Assembly (NCBI GenBank): GCA_016702335.1 | Contig: JADJEF010000018.1 | Span: forward strand, 682,001-746,000 | Length of the DNA stretch: 64,000 bases | Reading direction: 5' to 3' | DNA from: Rhodocyclaceae bacterium | Lineage (GTDB): Bacteria; Pseudomonadota; Gammaproteobacteria; Burkholderiales; Rhodocyclaceae | Part shown: positions 1-7,720 of the stretch, piece after piece | Layout of the letters: each line of letters starts with the position of its first letter | How positions within the stretch are numbered: position 1 is the first letter of the stretch | Position numbers and translations under genes: made by a program | Notes under the pieces: model-generated | Told to the model about the DNA's origin: nothing | The model's database searches: none | The model's input: only the letters and a program-made list of their open reading frames with translations

Positions 1-1475
1 CGGGCGCGTGTTTCGGTCACCGCACGATGAGCGAGTTGCAGCACTTCGCGCCCTGCACGCAGAGCGGCCTCGCTCGCGGGCAAGGCATCCTGCAAGTCCG
101 TGAGCTGCGCTTGTGTTATCGCCATTTGCTCATCGGCGCGCGCTTCCGCCTCCTGGGCTGCGGCGAGCATGACGGGGTCGGGCGCGCCCAGGGCGGCACG
201 GTCAGCTTCCAGGCGCGTCTGACGCTGCGCCAACTGGTCAAGAGCTCGCTGGGCATGGCTTTTTTCGGCGTCAGCCAGGCGTACCGCCTGCTCTGCCGAG
301 CTCAGCTCGCGCCGCGCCTCCGCCACTTCGCTACCGGCGACCTGAACCGCATCCTCGGCTTCGGGCAGGCGCATGGACGCCTCTTCGTGACGTTCGGCCG
401 CCGTCTCGGCACGCACGCGGGAGTTTTCCAGCAGCGAACTCCAGCGCATTTCATCTTGCGCGAGCACGGCCAATTGGTTGCGCCAGTGGCTTTGCTCGCT
501 GTTGAGCTGAATTACTCGCGTTTCCAGTCGCTGCCGCGAATCCAGAATGTGCCGGATTTCCGATTCCAGGCGACTAACCTCGGTGTTGGCGGCATACATG
601 TCCGATTGCGCGGCATGCAACGCATCGGACGCGGTAAAGTGAGTTTCACGCGCATGTTCGACGCGCGCTTCGATCTCACGCAATTGGGCGGTTTCACCCT
701 CCACACGATTGACCGCCTCTTCCACGGCCCGTGCCAGACGCTGGCTATCCACGCGCGCGTCGTTGCGCTTCTTCAACCAAAGCACGGTCTGGGTGCGCGA
801 CAGGCTGACGTGCAGGTCGCGATATTCACGGGCTACTTCTGCCTGTACCTCAAGCCGGCTGACCTGACCATCGAGTTCGTTGCGGATGTCGTCCACACGA
901 GCCAGGTTTTCACTTGCGTCTTCGAGACGGTGCCCCGTTTCCTTGCGCCGCTCCTTGTATTTGGTGACACCCGCCGCCTCTTCCAGGAAGAAGCGCAACT
1001 CGTCGGGCTTGGCCTCGACGATGCGCGAGATCATGCCCTGACCGATTATGGCGTAGGCACGTGGGCCGAGGCCCGTACCCATGAACAGGTCGATGACATC
1101 GCGCCGGCGGACGTGCAGGTTGTTGATGTAGTAGCTGGAATTACCCTCCCGGTCGAGCACGCGCTTGACGGTGATCTCGGCGTACTGCGACCACTGTCCG
1201 GCGGCGCGCCCCTGCGCATTGTCGAAAAACAGCTCGACGCTGGCGCGCGACACCTCTTTGCGATGCCCCGAGCCCTTGAAGATGACGTCCTGAATCGATT
1301 CGCCACGCAGTTCCGACGCTTTCGATTCGCCGAGAACCCAGCGCACCGCATCGATGATGTTGGACTTGCCGCAACCGTTGGGGCCAACTACGCCCGCCAG
1401 TTGCCCGGGGAAGAGTACGGTAGTGGGCTCGACAAATGACTTGAAGCCCGCGATTTTCAGCTTGATGAGACGCAC
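1..1475 (-). CDS. smc: Chromosome partition protein SMC (5' part, runs off window start)
   Basis: SMC is the ATPase of the SMC-ScpAB condensin that compacts and segregates the chromosome. The minus strand stays open from a GTG at 1475 to the window edge and begins RLIKLKIAGFKSFVEPT, the SMC N-terminus. It continues through the Walker A loop GPNGCGKSN and the RWVLGES segment, then a long charged coiled coil. About 490 codons are visible; the family is about 1,150-1,200 residues, so hinge, second coil and C-terminal ATPase half lie outside. The start is GTG because no ATG precedes the RLIKLKIAGFKSF motif in frame; the Shine-Dalgarno is weak. It is divergent from queF. The partners ScpA and ScpB are encoded at 36-38.7 kb. 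Confidence 0.93.
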   Translation of the reverse strand, partial: MRLIKLKIAGFKSFVEPTTVLFPGQLAGVVGPNGCGKSNIIDAVRWVLGESKASELRGESIQDVIFKGSGHRKEVSRASVELFFDNAQGRAAGQWSQYAEITVKRVLDREGNSSYYINNLHVRRRDVIDLFMGTGLGPRAYAIIGQGMISRIVEAKPDELRFFLEEAAGVTKYKERRKETGHRLEDASENLARVDDIRNELDGQVSRLEVQAEVAREYRDLHVSLSRTQTVLWLKKRNDARVDSQRLARAVEEAVNRVEGETAQLREIEARVEHARETHFTASDALHAAQSDMYAANTEVSRLESEIRHILDSRQRLETRVIQLNSEQSHWRNQLAVLAQDEMRWSSLLENSRVRAETAAERHEEASMRLPEAEDAVQVAGSEVAEARRELSSAEQAVRLADAEKSHAQRALDQLAQRQTRLEADRAALGAPDPVMLAAAQEAEARADEQMAITQAQLTDLQDALPASEAALRAGREVLQLAHRAVTETRA

Positions 1476-1518
1476 GAGAAGTGCCCGGACAGGAACGGGG
1501 TGAGGTACAGGCGATGAT

Positions 1519-1524
1519 TATAAT
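1519..1524 (+). promoter_or_regulatory. Possible -10 element upstream of queF
   Basis: A perfect TATAAT lies 40 bases before the queF ATG in the 90-base divergent smc/queF gap. No convincing -35 hexamer is seen 16-18 bases upstream, so this is a weak prediction. No preQ1 riboswitch-like structure was recognised. Confidence 0.3.
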
Positions 1525-1564
1525 CGTCCGAAACCTCCTCTAAACCTTGCTTTGCCAATCATTC

Positions 1565-1984
1565 ATGACCACACCCACGAGTAAGACACTGGACACGTTT
1601 GCCAACCCGGCACCCCATCGGGATTACCAGATTCACATGGAAATCCCTGAGTTTACGTGTCTTTGCCCGAAAACTGGGCAGCCCGATTTTGCCAACTTGA
1701 CGCTGGATTACATCGCCGACAAGCATTGCGTGGAGCTCAAGAGCCTCAAGCTTTATGTCTGGAGCTTTCGTGACGAAGGGCACTTTCATGAGGCTGTCAC
1801 CAACCGCATCCTCGACGATCTGGTCAAGGTGCTCAAGCCCCGCTACATCCGCCTGACGGCCAAGTTCTATGTGCGCGGCGGGGTGTTTACCAACGTCGTC
1901 GCCGAGCACCGAAAGAAGGGCTGGCAACCGGCGGCGCGCGTAGAACTGGAAAATTTCGCTCCGGCACCCAGTGTTCGCGGCTAA
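1565..1984 (+). CDS. queF: NADPH-dependent 7-cyano-7-deazaguanine reductase QueF (short type)
   Basis: QueF reduces preQ0 to preQ1 in cytosolic queuosine biosynthesis. The 139-residue product matches the unimodular (short) QueF class. The segment FTCLCPKTGQPDFANL carries the catalytic Cys that forms the thioimide with the nitrile, and the later E-S-LK-Y and FHE segments (VELKSLKLYVWSFRDEGHFHE) are substrate and cofactor motifs. The ATG at 1565 is preferred over an in-frame TTG at 1547, as it gives the usual length. It is divergent from smc. Ten bases after the stop lies the first copy of the dispersed 30-bp repeat. Confidence 0.95.
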   Translation: MTTPTSKTLDTFANPAPHRDYQIHMEIPEFTCLCPKTGQPDFANLTLDYIADKHCVELKSLKLYVWSFRDEGHFHEAVTNRILDDLVKVLKPRYIRLTAKFYVRGGVFTNVVAEHRKKGWQPAARVELENFAPAPSVRG

Positions 1985-1993
1985 ACGACGCTA

Positions 1994-2023
1994 ATCGCCG
2001 TCCTACCAGCGCCGACTTGCGGA
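1994..2023 (+). repeat. Dispersed 30-bp repeat, copy 1
   Basis: Full match to the family ATCGCCGT + NNY + RCCAGCGCCGACTTGCGGA; variable triplet CCT. It sits between queF and the 2Fe-2S subunit gene, and its terminal GCGGA lies just upstream of the ATG at 2028, where it may act as the Shine-Dalgarno sequence. Confidence 0.85.
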
Positions 2024-2027
2024 AATC

Positions 2028-2561
2028 ATGTCCATTCTGATCGTTAACGGGGCTACCCACGAGATAGAGGCTGATCCTCAGATGCCCCTGCTTTGGGTGT
2101 TGCGCGACAAACTCGGGCTCACGGGCACCAAGTTTGGTTGCGGCATCGCCGCTTGCGGTGCCTGCACAGTACTCGTCGATGGCGTCGTCACCCGCGCCTG
2201 CACCATGCCGATCGGAGCCGTAGATGGCAGCCAGATCACCACGATTGAAAGCGTGGCCGAGTCAAAATGGGAACCCGTGCAACAGGCCTGGGTTGAAAAG
2301 CAGGTGGTCCAGTGTGGCTACTGCCAAAGTGGCATGATCATGGCCAGCATTGGCCTTCTTGAGCGCACCCCTACCCCTTCACGCGAGCAGATTCGCGAAT
2401 CCATCGACAACCTGTGTCGCTGCGGAACCTACCAACGCGTCGAAGATGCCATTCTTCTGGCCGCCGAGAGACTCGTCGAAAGTCGTAAGCAGGCCGTTGT
2501 CGATGCGCCCAAGCGGGCTGCTTCGCGAAAAAAATGGCGACGCAAAGCCGGCATCCGCTGA
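2028..2561 (+). CDS. Small 2Fe-2S subunit of a molybdenum hydroxylase (IorA/CoxS family)
   Basis: This is the electron-transfer subunit of a xanthine-oxidase-family enzyme such as isoquinoline 1-oxidoreductase or an aldehyde oxidase. The 177-residue protein has the plant-ferredoxin-like cluster GTKFGCGIAACGACTVLVDG near residue 35 and the second cluster domain QCGYCQSGMIM ... NLCRCGTYQRV at about residues 98-138. A basic C-terminal tail of about 25 residues (AASRKKWRRKAGIR) extends beyond the usual about 155 residues. It overlaps the large-subunit gene by one base (TGATG), so the two are probably co-translated. The substrate cannot be told from sequence; no FAD subunit is encoded nearby, as is usual for the Ior type. 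Confidence 0.9.
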   Translation: MSILIVNGATHEIEADPQMPLLWVLRDKLGLTGTKFGCGIAACGACTVLVDGVVTRACTMPIGAVDGSQITTIESVAESKWEPVQQAWVEKQVVQCGYCQSGMIMASIGLLERTPTPSREQIRESIDNLCRCGTYQRVEDAILLAAERLVESRKQAVVDAPKRAASRKKWRRKAGIR

Positions 2562-4888
2562 TGGCCCGCGCGATTGCAACGGGCAACGCCCTGCCTAACC
2601 TGTCGCGCCGCAGCTTCCTGCTCGGCACTGCGGCACTGGGCGGATCGCTTTTGGTGGGGTGTGCCCCCGCGCCTGAAGGCCGAATTGGCAAAGGCAGTGA
2701 CCTGCCCGCCGGCGAGGACGAGACCTCGCTCAATGCCTGGCTTCGCATTGCCACCGATGGCATCGTTACGGTGGCGATCGCCCGTGCCGAAATGGGCCAG
2801 GGCGTCAGCACTTCGTTACCGATGCTGGTGGCGGAAGAACTTGGCTGCGCTTGGAAGGACGTGCGCTTCGAACTGATTGCGCCCTCCCCCATCCACGGCA
2901 ACGTGGGCATCGTGACCCAAGCCGTGCCGTTTCGCGATGACGACACCGGTGCCAGTGCAAGCATCGCACGGTGGCTGGCACAGCGTTTAGCCGGCCACGG
3001 CAGTCTGGTCACCGGCGGCAGCACCAGTGTGCGCGATGCCTGGCAGCCGCTACGCATGGCGGGCGCGGCGGCCCGCTATGCCCTGATTCGTTCTGCGGGC
3101 CGCGAATGGGGCATTTCGGCGACCGAACTGGCCACCGAAAATGGTCAGGTGCTCCACCCCGACGGTCGTACGCTGAGTTTCGGTGAGTTGGCGGAAGCCG
3201 CTGCGCGCGTGCCCCTGCCGCCGAAAATTCGGCTTAAAGCGCCTGCCGAGTATCGTTTGCTTGGAAAGTCGCTGCCGCGCCTTGATCTACCCTAAAAAAT
3301 CAACGGGCAGGCCGTATTTGGCGCTGACGTACGCTTCCCCGACATGCTCTACGCCGCAGCCGTGATGCCACCCGTACCGGGTGCGCAGATTGTTTTGGTG
3401 CGCGAGGATGACGCGCGAAAAATTCAGGGCCTGCGCACGATTACACGCGTCCCCGGCATCATGGGCGCAGCCAACAGCATTGTGGTGGTGGCCGACGACA
3501 CCTGGACAGCACTACGCGCGGCCAACGCGCTCAAAGTCGAGTGGGATGCGGGCGTCAATGCAGATTTTTCCAGCGAAGCCTACCTTGATACGCTACTGAC
3601 CGCCGTCAATGAGCAAACGGGGACTCGCTGGCATGCAGAGGGCGACCTGGAGGCGGTCGAGCGTTCTGGTGCACGCCGTTTTGATGCGGTGTACACCGTA
3701 CCGATGCTCGCCCATGCAGCCATGGAGCCGGCAAGTTGCACCGCCCTCTACGAAACTCACCGCAAGCAAGCACGGTTGCAGATATGGGCACCGACACAGA
3801 ATCCAGGCCTCTACGCTCAGGCGGCCGCCAAAGCAGCCGACCTGTCCCCTGACCAGATAACGGTCACTCCAACCCTGCTCGGGGGGGGCTTCGGCTACAA
3901 GGGTTTGCTTGAACCGCTACTTCAGGCCGTCGCTGCGGCGAAGCTTCATCGCGACCGCCACGTGCAAGTGAGTTGGACACGCGAGCAGGATATTCGTCAC
4001 GATCTCTACAGGCCACCGGCTGCCGCCAAGTCCAGCGCCTGGCTCACCGGTGATGAAAAATCGGGTCGCTGGGTGGGCTGGCGCTTTCGCAGCGCCGGGC
4101 CGTCAATCGCAGCATCAATGATGGCACGCACCCTGCCCCGCTGGTTGGCGCGCCGGATCCCCGACAAGACCACCAGCGAAGGTGCGTTTGACGGCCCCTA
4201 CGCCCTCGACGCGCAAGAGATCTACCATGTCGATACCCCAATCAGCGTCCCGATTGGCTACTGGCGCGCGGTCGGACACTCGCATCAGGCATTTTTTGTC
4301 GAATCATTCCTGGATGAAGTGGCCCATGAGCTAAGACAGGATCCGCTGGAGTTGCGCCTGCGCAAGTTGCGCAATGCCGCACGCGAAGCAGAGGTCCTGC
4401 AAATGGCCGCACGCGAAGCGGGTTGGAGCAAGCCGCAACCCATGGGCTCCGCCTTGGGTTTAGCCATCCACTCATCGTTTGGCTCGAGTTGCGCTCAGGT
4501 AGTACAACTGGTGCGAGAGGATGATGGACGTGTGCGTATCGAGCGCGTGGTCTGCGCGATTGACTGCGGGTTTGCCGTACATCCTGATCTGATTGCCCAG
4601 CAGATGGAAGGCGCGATCATTTTCGGCCTGACGGCGGCACTCTATGGCCGCATCAACTACAAAGATGGCCAGGTTCAGCAACGCAATTTTCCCGACTACC
4701 GATTAATGTCGATGCGCTCTGCGCCACGAGTCGATACGTTCATTGTCCCCAGCAGGGCCAGTGAGCCGGGAGGCATTGGCGAAGTCGCTTTGCCGCCTGC
4801 CGCGCCCGCGTTGTGCAACGCCGCCTTTCGGCTCACAGGCAAGCGCATCCGCGACCTGCCTATTGCAAAACAGCTTCCGTTCGTGTGA
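2561..4888 (+). pseudogene. Molybdopterin large subunit (IorB-type), interrupted by an in-frame TAA at 3293-3295
   Basis: The large molybdopterin-binding subunit would catalyse hydroxylation or aldehyde oxidation, exported by Tat. The N-terminus has a twin-arginine signal and lipobox-like end (LSRRSFLLGTAALGGSLLVGC). IorB-family segments follow: GRAEMGQGVSTSLPMLVAEEL-like motif near residue 85, GGGFGYKG, and the C-terminal GGIGEVALPPAAPALCNA with the conserved active-site Glu. At 3293 the frame reads ...RLDLP-TAA-KINGQAVFGADVRFPDM...; the family expects one ordinary residue here. Both sides are in the same frame and otherwise intact, so it is a single nonsense codon rather than an indel. Start at 2561 gives TGATG coupling; 2534 is an alternative. 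It may be a true pseudogene, a sequencing error or readthrough. Confidence 0.82.
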
Positions 4889-4909
4889 TCCGCCGTCGGC
4901 GGTCGCGAT

Positions 4910-5395
4910 TCAGGCCGTGACGCTGACCACGGTGCCGGTGGTCTGACCCTGCGCATTGACAGCGCTACCCCCAGTGGACGGAGCACTGACAACGGTGCTT
5001 GCAGCGCTAACAGCCACCGTAGTTGCCTGCGGGCTGACCGTAGCCTCCACAGCAGGTGCTGTTTCACCGACACCGTCTTTTTCCTGGATGCTCGCCGCTA
5101 CCCGCTCGTAAGTCTGCTGCAAACGAGTCGAGGTATCGCTCAATGAGCGGATAGCCGCCAGCCCCTCACGCGCCCGCCCCACCGCGCTTTGTGCCTGATC
5201 CGAGCGCACCGTCAGGTCGCGCGCACTCTCCTGCGCTCGCTGGGCCGTACGCTGGGCGTCTGCCGCCTGAGCCTGAAGCGTGCGCGCATTGGCTTCAGCC
5301 TGCTCGGCGTTTCGCTTGGCCTGCTGAACTTTCAACTGGGCAAAGCCCTGCTGAAAGGCCGGTGAGGCGCTGGCGGAAGCAGAGATCGTTGGCAT
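4910..5395 (-). CDS. Small Ala/Gln-rich coiled-coil protein with C-terminal VNAQGQTTG motif
   Basis: Unknown function. The 161-residue protein starts MPTISASASASPAFQQGF and has a long predicted coiled coil (about residues 15-105) rich in Ala, Gln, Arg and Glu with no transmembrane segment or signal peptide. A Ser/Ala/Val-rich tail follows, ending VNAQGQTTGTVVSVTA. The same ending (VNAQGQTTGRVVNTSA) closes the adjacent 62-residue protein, so they are partial paralogues. The ATG at 5395 is chosen because extension to 5668 would run antisense through the neighbour's coding sequence in another frame and lose the shared layout. It runs tail to tail with the molybdenum hydroxylase, 21 bases apart. 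Confidence 0.65.
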   Translation of the reverse strand: MPTISASASASPAFQQGFAQLKVQQAKRNAEQAEANARTLQAQAADAQRTAQRAQESARDLTVRSDQAQSAVGRAREGLAAIRSLSDTSTRLQQTYERVAASIQEKDGVGETAPAVEATVSPQATTVAVSAASTVVSAPSTGGSAVNAQGQTTGTVVSVTA

Positions 5396-5426
5396 GAGAG
5401 TCGCCAAAAACCTTGTAATCGACCCG

Positions 5427-5615
5427 TCAGGCCGAGGTGTTGACCACACGTCCGGTTGTCTGGCCCTGGGCATTGACGACCGGCTTGGGAGAACTCTCTT
5501 GGGCGGGTGCCTCGCGTGGCTTTTGCTCGCTTTCAGCGCGCTTGGGGGCTTGCGTTGGCTCTGAGCGAACTGAGGGCGAGGGCGAGGAAGAACTGCTGAC
5601 CGAAGAAACGTCCAT
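5427..5615 (-). CDS. Small Ser/Pro-rich protein with C-terminal VNAQGQTTG motif
   Basis: Unknown 62-residue protein. It is Ser, Pro, Glu and Arg rich, probably disordered, and ends VVNAQGQTTGRVVNTSA, nearly the same as the end of the downstream 161-residue protein. A good ribosome site (AGGAGAGCTTC before ATG) supports the start at 5615. It is 31 bases upstream of its paralogue and the pair probably forms one transcript. The repeated C-terminus in otherwise different proteins suggests a localisation or interaction tag, but that is inference only. Confidence 0.6.
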   Translation of the reverse strand: MDVSSVSSSSSPSPSVRSEPTQAPKRAESEQKPREAPAQESSPKPVVNAQGQTTGRVVNTSA

Positions 5616-5626
5616 GAAGCTCTCCT

Positions 5627-5664
5627 AAAACAAAGGGGAGGTGCGCGAAATGCGACTCCTCCCC
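5627..5664 (-). terminator. Rho-independent terminator after dctM
   Basis: On the minus strand GGGGAGG pairs with CCTCCCC across a 16-base loop that can itself pair (CGCATTTCGCG), followed by TTTGTTTT. It lies between the dctM stop and the start of the small Ser/Pro-rich gene, so it would end the TRAP operon. Confidence 0.65.
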
Positions 5665-5691
5665 TCATTTAAGCCCAAAACAGTCAATAAA

Positions 5692-6975
5692 TCAAAGCAT
5701 GCCTAATGTCCGTGGCAACCACAGGGTCATGGTCGGCCAGTAGGTCACAACAATCAGGAAGCCGAGCATGGTCAGCAGCCACGGCCATACCGCAATGGTG
5801 AGCTCGGTGATGCCCATTTTGGTGATCCCCGACGCCACATAGAGGTTCAGACCAACCGGTGGATGGCACATGCCCACTTCCATATTCACCACCATGATGA
5901 TGCCGAAATGTACCGGATCGATGCCCAGTTTCATGGCGATGGGGAACAGGATCGGGGCCAAAATCAGCACGATGGAGCTGGGTTCCATAAAGTTGCCGGC
6001 GATCAGCAGCAGGATGTTGGCCATGATCAGGAATCCAATCACGCCAATGCCCGTGCCCATCATCCAGTCAGCCATGGTTTGCGGAATGCTCTCGCTGGTC
6101 ATCAGGAACGAGAACAACACGGCGTTGGTGATGATGTACAACAGCATGGCACTCATATTGGCCGACGCGAGCAGCACGCGTGGCACGTCCTTCAACCCCA
6201 TGTCCTTGTACACAAACACCGCCACGATAAAAGCGTAGACCGCGCTCATGGCCGCAGCTTCGGTGGGCGTAAATAAGCCGCTGTAGATACCGCCCATCAC
6301 CACCACGATCAGGAACAGCCCCCACGCCGATTCACGAAAGGCCTTGAAGCGCTCGGCCATGGATGCTTTCGGCTGACGGGGGAAGTTGCCCTGCTTGGCT
6401 TTCCACCAGGTCGTCAGGCCGAGCAAGAAGGCCAGCACCAGTCCGGGAATAACGCCCGCCATAAACAACGCACCGACCGAGGTATTGGTCGACACCGAGT
6501 ACATCACCATGACTATCGATGGCGGAATCAGGATACCCAGCGCCCCGGCGGTCGTGACCACGCCGGCCCCGAAGCGTTTGGGAAAACCCGCCTTGACCAT
6601 TGCCGGCATCAGGATCGAGCCGATGGCCACCACGGTCGCCGGGCTGGAACCCGACACGGCCGCGAACAAGGCACAGGCAAATACGCCGCCCAGCCCCAAA
6701 CCGCCATGCCAGTGACCTACCATGGAGGTGGCGAACTTGATCATCCGCCGCGCCACCCCGCCGTGCGTCAGGAAGTTGCCCGCCAAAATAAAGAACGGAA
6801 TCGCCATGATTTCGAACTTCTCGATACCCGTGAACAACTTCAAGGCCACGGATTCGATGGGTACATCGGTCATCAAGAACAGAAAGCTGAGTACTGTCAA
6901 ACCAAGCGAAATCGAGATCGGCATGCCGGTCAGCATCAGCACCAGCAGAATGATGAAAATCAGTGCGGTGCTCAT
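5692..6975 (-). CDS. dctM: TRAP transporter large permease subunit DctM
   Basis: DctM is the large membrane subunit of a tripartite ATP-independent periplasmic transporter, which takes up carboxylates with a sodium gradient. The 427-residue protein is almost wholly hydrophobic with about 12 membrane spans, normal for the family. Typical DctM segments are seen: the start LIFIILLVLMLTGMPISISLGL, the GSSPATVVAIGSILMPAM stretch and the EVGMCHPPVGLNLYVASGI motif near the C-terminus. It overlaps dctQ by four bases (ATGA) and is the last gene of dctP-dctQ-dctM. The adjacent DctS/DctR pair suggests C4-dicarboxylates or a related organic acid as substrate. Confidence 0.95.
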   Translation of the reverse strand: MSTALIFIILLVLMLTGMPISISLGLTVLSFLFLMTDVPIESVALKLFTGIEKFEIMAIPFFILAGNFLTHGGVARRMIKFATSMVGHWHGGLGLGGVFACALFAAVSGSSPATVVAIGSILMPAMVKAGFPKRFGAGVVTTAGALGILIPPSIVMVMYSVSTNTSVGALFMAGVIPGLVLAFLLGLTTWWKAKQGNFPRQPKASMAERFKAFRESAWGLFLIVVVMGGIYSGLFTPTEAAAMSAVYAFIVAVFVYKDMGLKDVPRVLLASANMSAMLLYIITNAVLFSFLMTSESIPQTMADWMMGTGIGVIGFLIMANILLLIAGNFMEPSSIVLILAPILFPIAMKLGIDPVHFGIIMVVNMEVGMCHPPVGLNLYVASGITKMGITELTIAVWPWLLTMLGFLIVVTYWPTMTLWLPRTLGML

Positions 6976-7658
6976 GAGCGGCCCCCTTCCTTGTTCTTGC
7001 TCACATCGCCGGGATGGAGGTTGTCGCGCATCGCGTAGATGCCGTCCTCATTCCCTGGTGCCGGCGGACGCTCTTCCTCCAGTCCATCGACGTGACCGTG
7101 ATCATGGTGTGGTAGCTCGCCAGTGCGCACAAAGCCTACCGTCACTTGCAGAAAGCGAAAACACATGAGGTACGAGCCCAGTGGTATCGCCGAGTAGACA
7201 ATCCATGTTGGCCATTCCAGGTCAGGTGTGGTCGGGCCCTCGTAGAGATCGCCCATCTCGAAGCCCATGGTATGAAAGAAGAAGTAGTGAGCGCCGTTTT
7301 CCCACACAAAAGTCGCGCCAAGAGTGCCAACGATGCCGGTAAAGAGGGCACCCGCCAGCAAGCCGAAAATGACAAACTTGCTCCGCGTGGCGTCGGAAAG
7401 GCGATTGATCAGCACATCAACGCCCACATGGATGCCGGTACGCACGCCATACGCGGCGCCAAACTTGGCCATCCAGACGAACATGATGATGCACAGTTCT
7501 TGTGCCCAGCCCATGTTGATCGTCAGCAGCCAATCCTGAACGCCCGGAATGGAAAAGCCGCTCAGGTAGCGATGCACCACGGAGGCAAAAATAATCACCG
7601 TAGCCGCCCCCATGAGGAAGGTAATGATCCATTCCTCGAGATGATCCAGAAACTTCAT
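6972..7658 (-). CDS. dctQ: TRAP transporter small permease subunit DctQ
   Basis: DctQ is the small four-span membrane subunit that supports DctM. The 228-residue protein has the family pattern: EEWIITFLMGAATVIIFASVVHRYL as helix 1, GWAQELCIIMFVWMAKFGAAYGVRTGIHVGVD around helix 2, and two later helices. A His/Asp/Glu-rich cytoplasmic tail of about 50 residues (GELPHHDHGHVDG...) is longer than in many DctQ proteins. ATG 7658 is chosen over the further-upstream start at 7697 because it has AGGAG seven bases upstream and starts at the family N-terminus. It overlaps dctM by ATGA and is separated from dctP by a strong hairpin. Confidence 0.93.
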   Translation of the reverse strand: MKFLDHLEEWIITFLMGAATVIIFASVVHRYLSGFSIPGVQDWLLTINMGWAQELCIIMFVWMAKFGAAYGVRTGIHVGVDVLINRLSDATRSKFVIFGLLAGALFTGIVGTLGATFVWENGAHYFFFHTMGFEMGDLYEGPTTPDLEWPTWIVYSAIPLGSYLMCFRFLQVTVGFVRTGELPHHDHGHVDGLEEERPPAPGNEDGIYAMRDNLHPGDVSKNKEGGRS

Positions 7659-7676
7659 GGCGTTTCTCCTGCAAGC

Positions 7677-7704
7677 GGAGGCCGGGGAATACCCCACGGC
7701 CTCC
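7677..7704 (-). promoter_or_regulatory. Strong intercistronic hairpin between dctP and dctQ
   Basis: GGAGGCCGGGG and CCCC-AC-GGCCTCC form an almost perfect stem with a tiny AATA loop in the 62-base dctP-dctQ gap. There is no T-run, so it is more likely a 3' stabiliser or partial processing site for the dctP message than a full terminator. This would let the binding protein be made in excess over the permease. Confidence 0.55.
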
Positions 7705-7720
7705 GGGGTTTAAGGCATGC

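Noticed and set aside
27..1439. A 470-codon open frame on the plus strand
   Set aside because: It is antisense to smc, whose minus-strand frame carries clear Walker A and SMC motifs; the plus-strand translation has no recognisable domain. It reflects high GC codon use.
1476..1564. preQ1 riboswitch before queF
   Set aside because: No C-rich hairpin-pseudoknot arrangement was found in the 89-base leader.
4910..5668. A 252-codon reading of the coiled-coil gene starting at 5668
   Set aside because: The extension overlaps the 62-residue gene in another frame on the same strand and crosses the dctM terminator. The ATG at 5395 gives a cleaner model.
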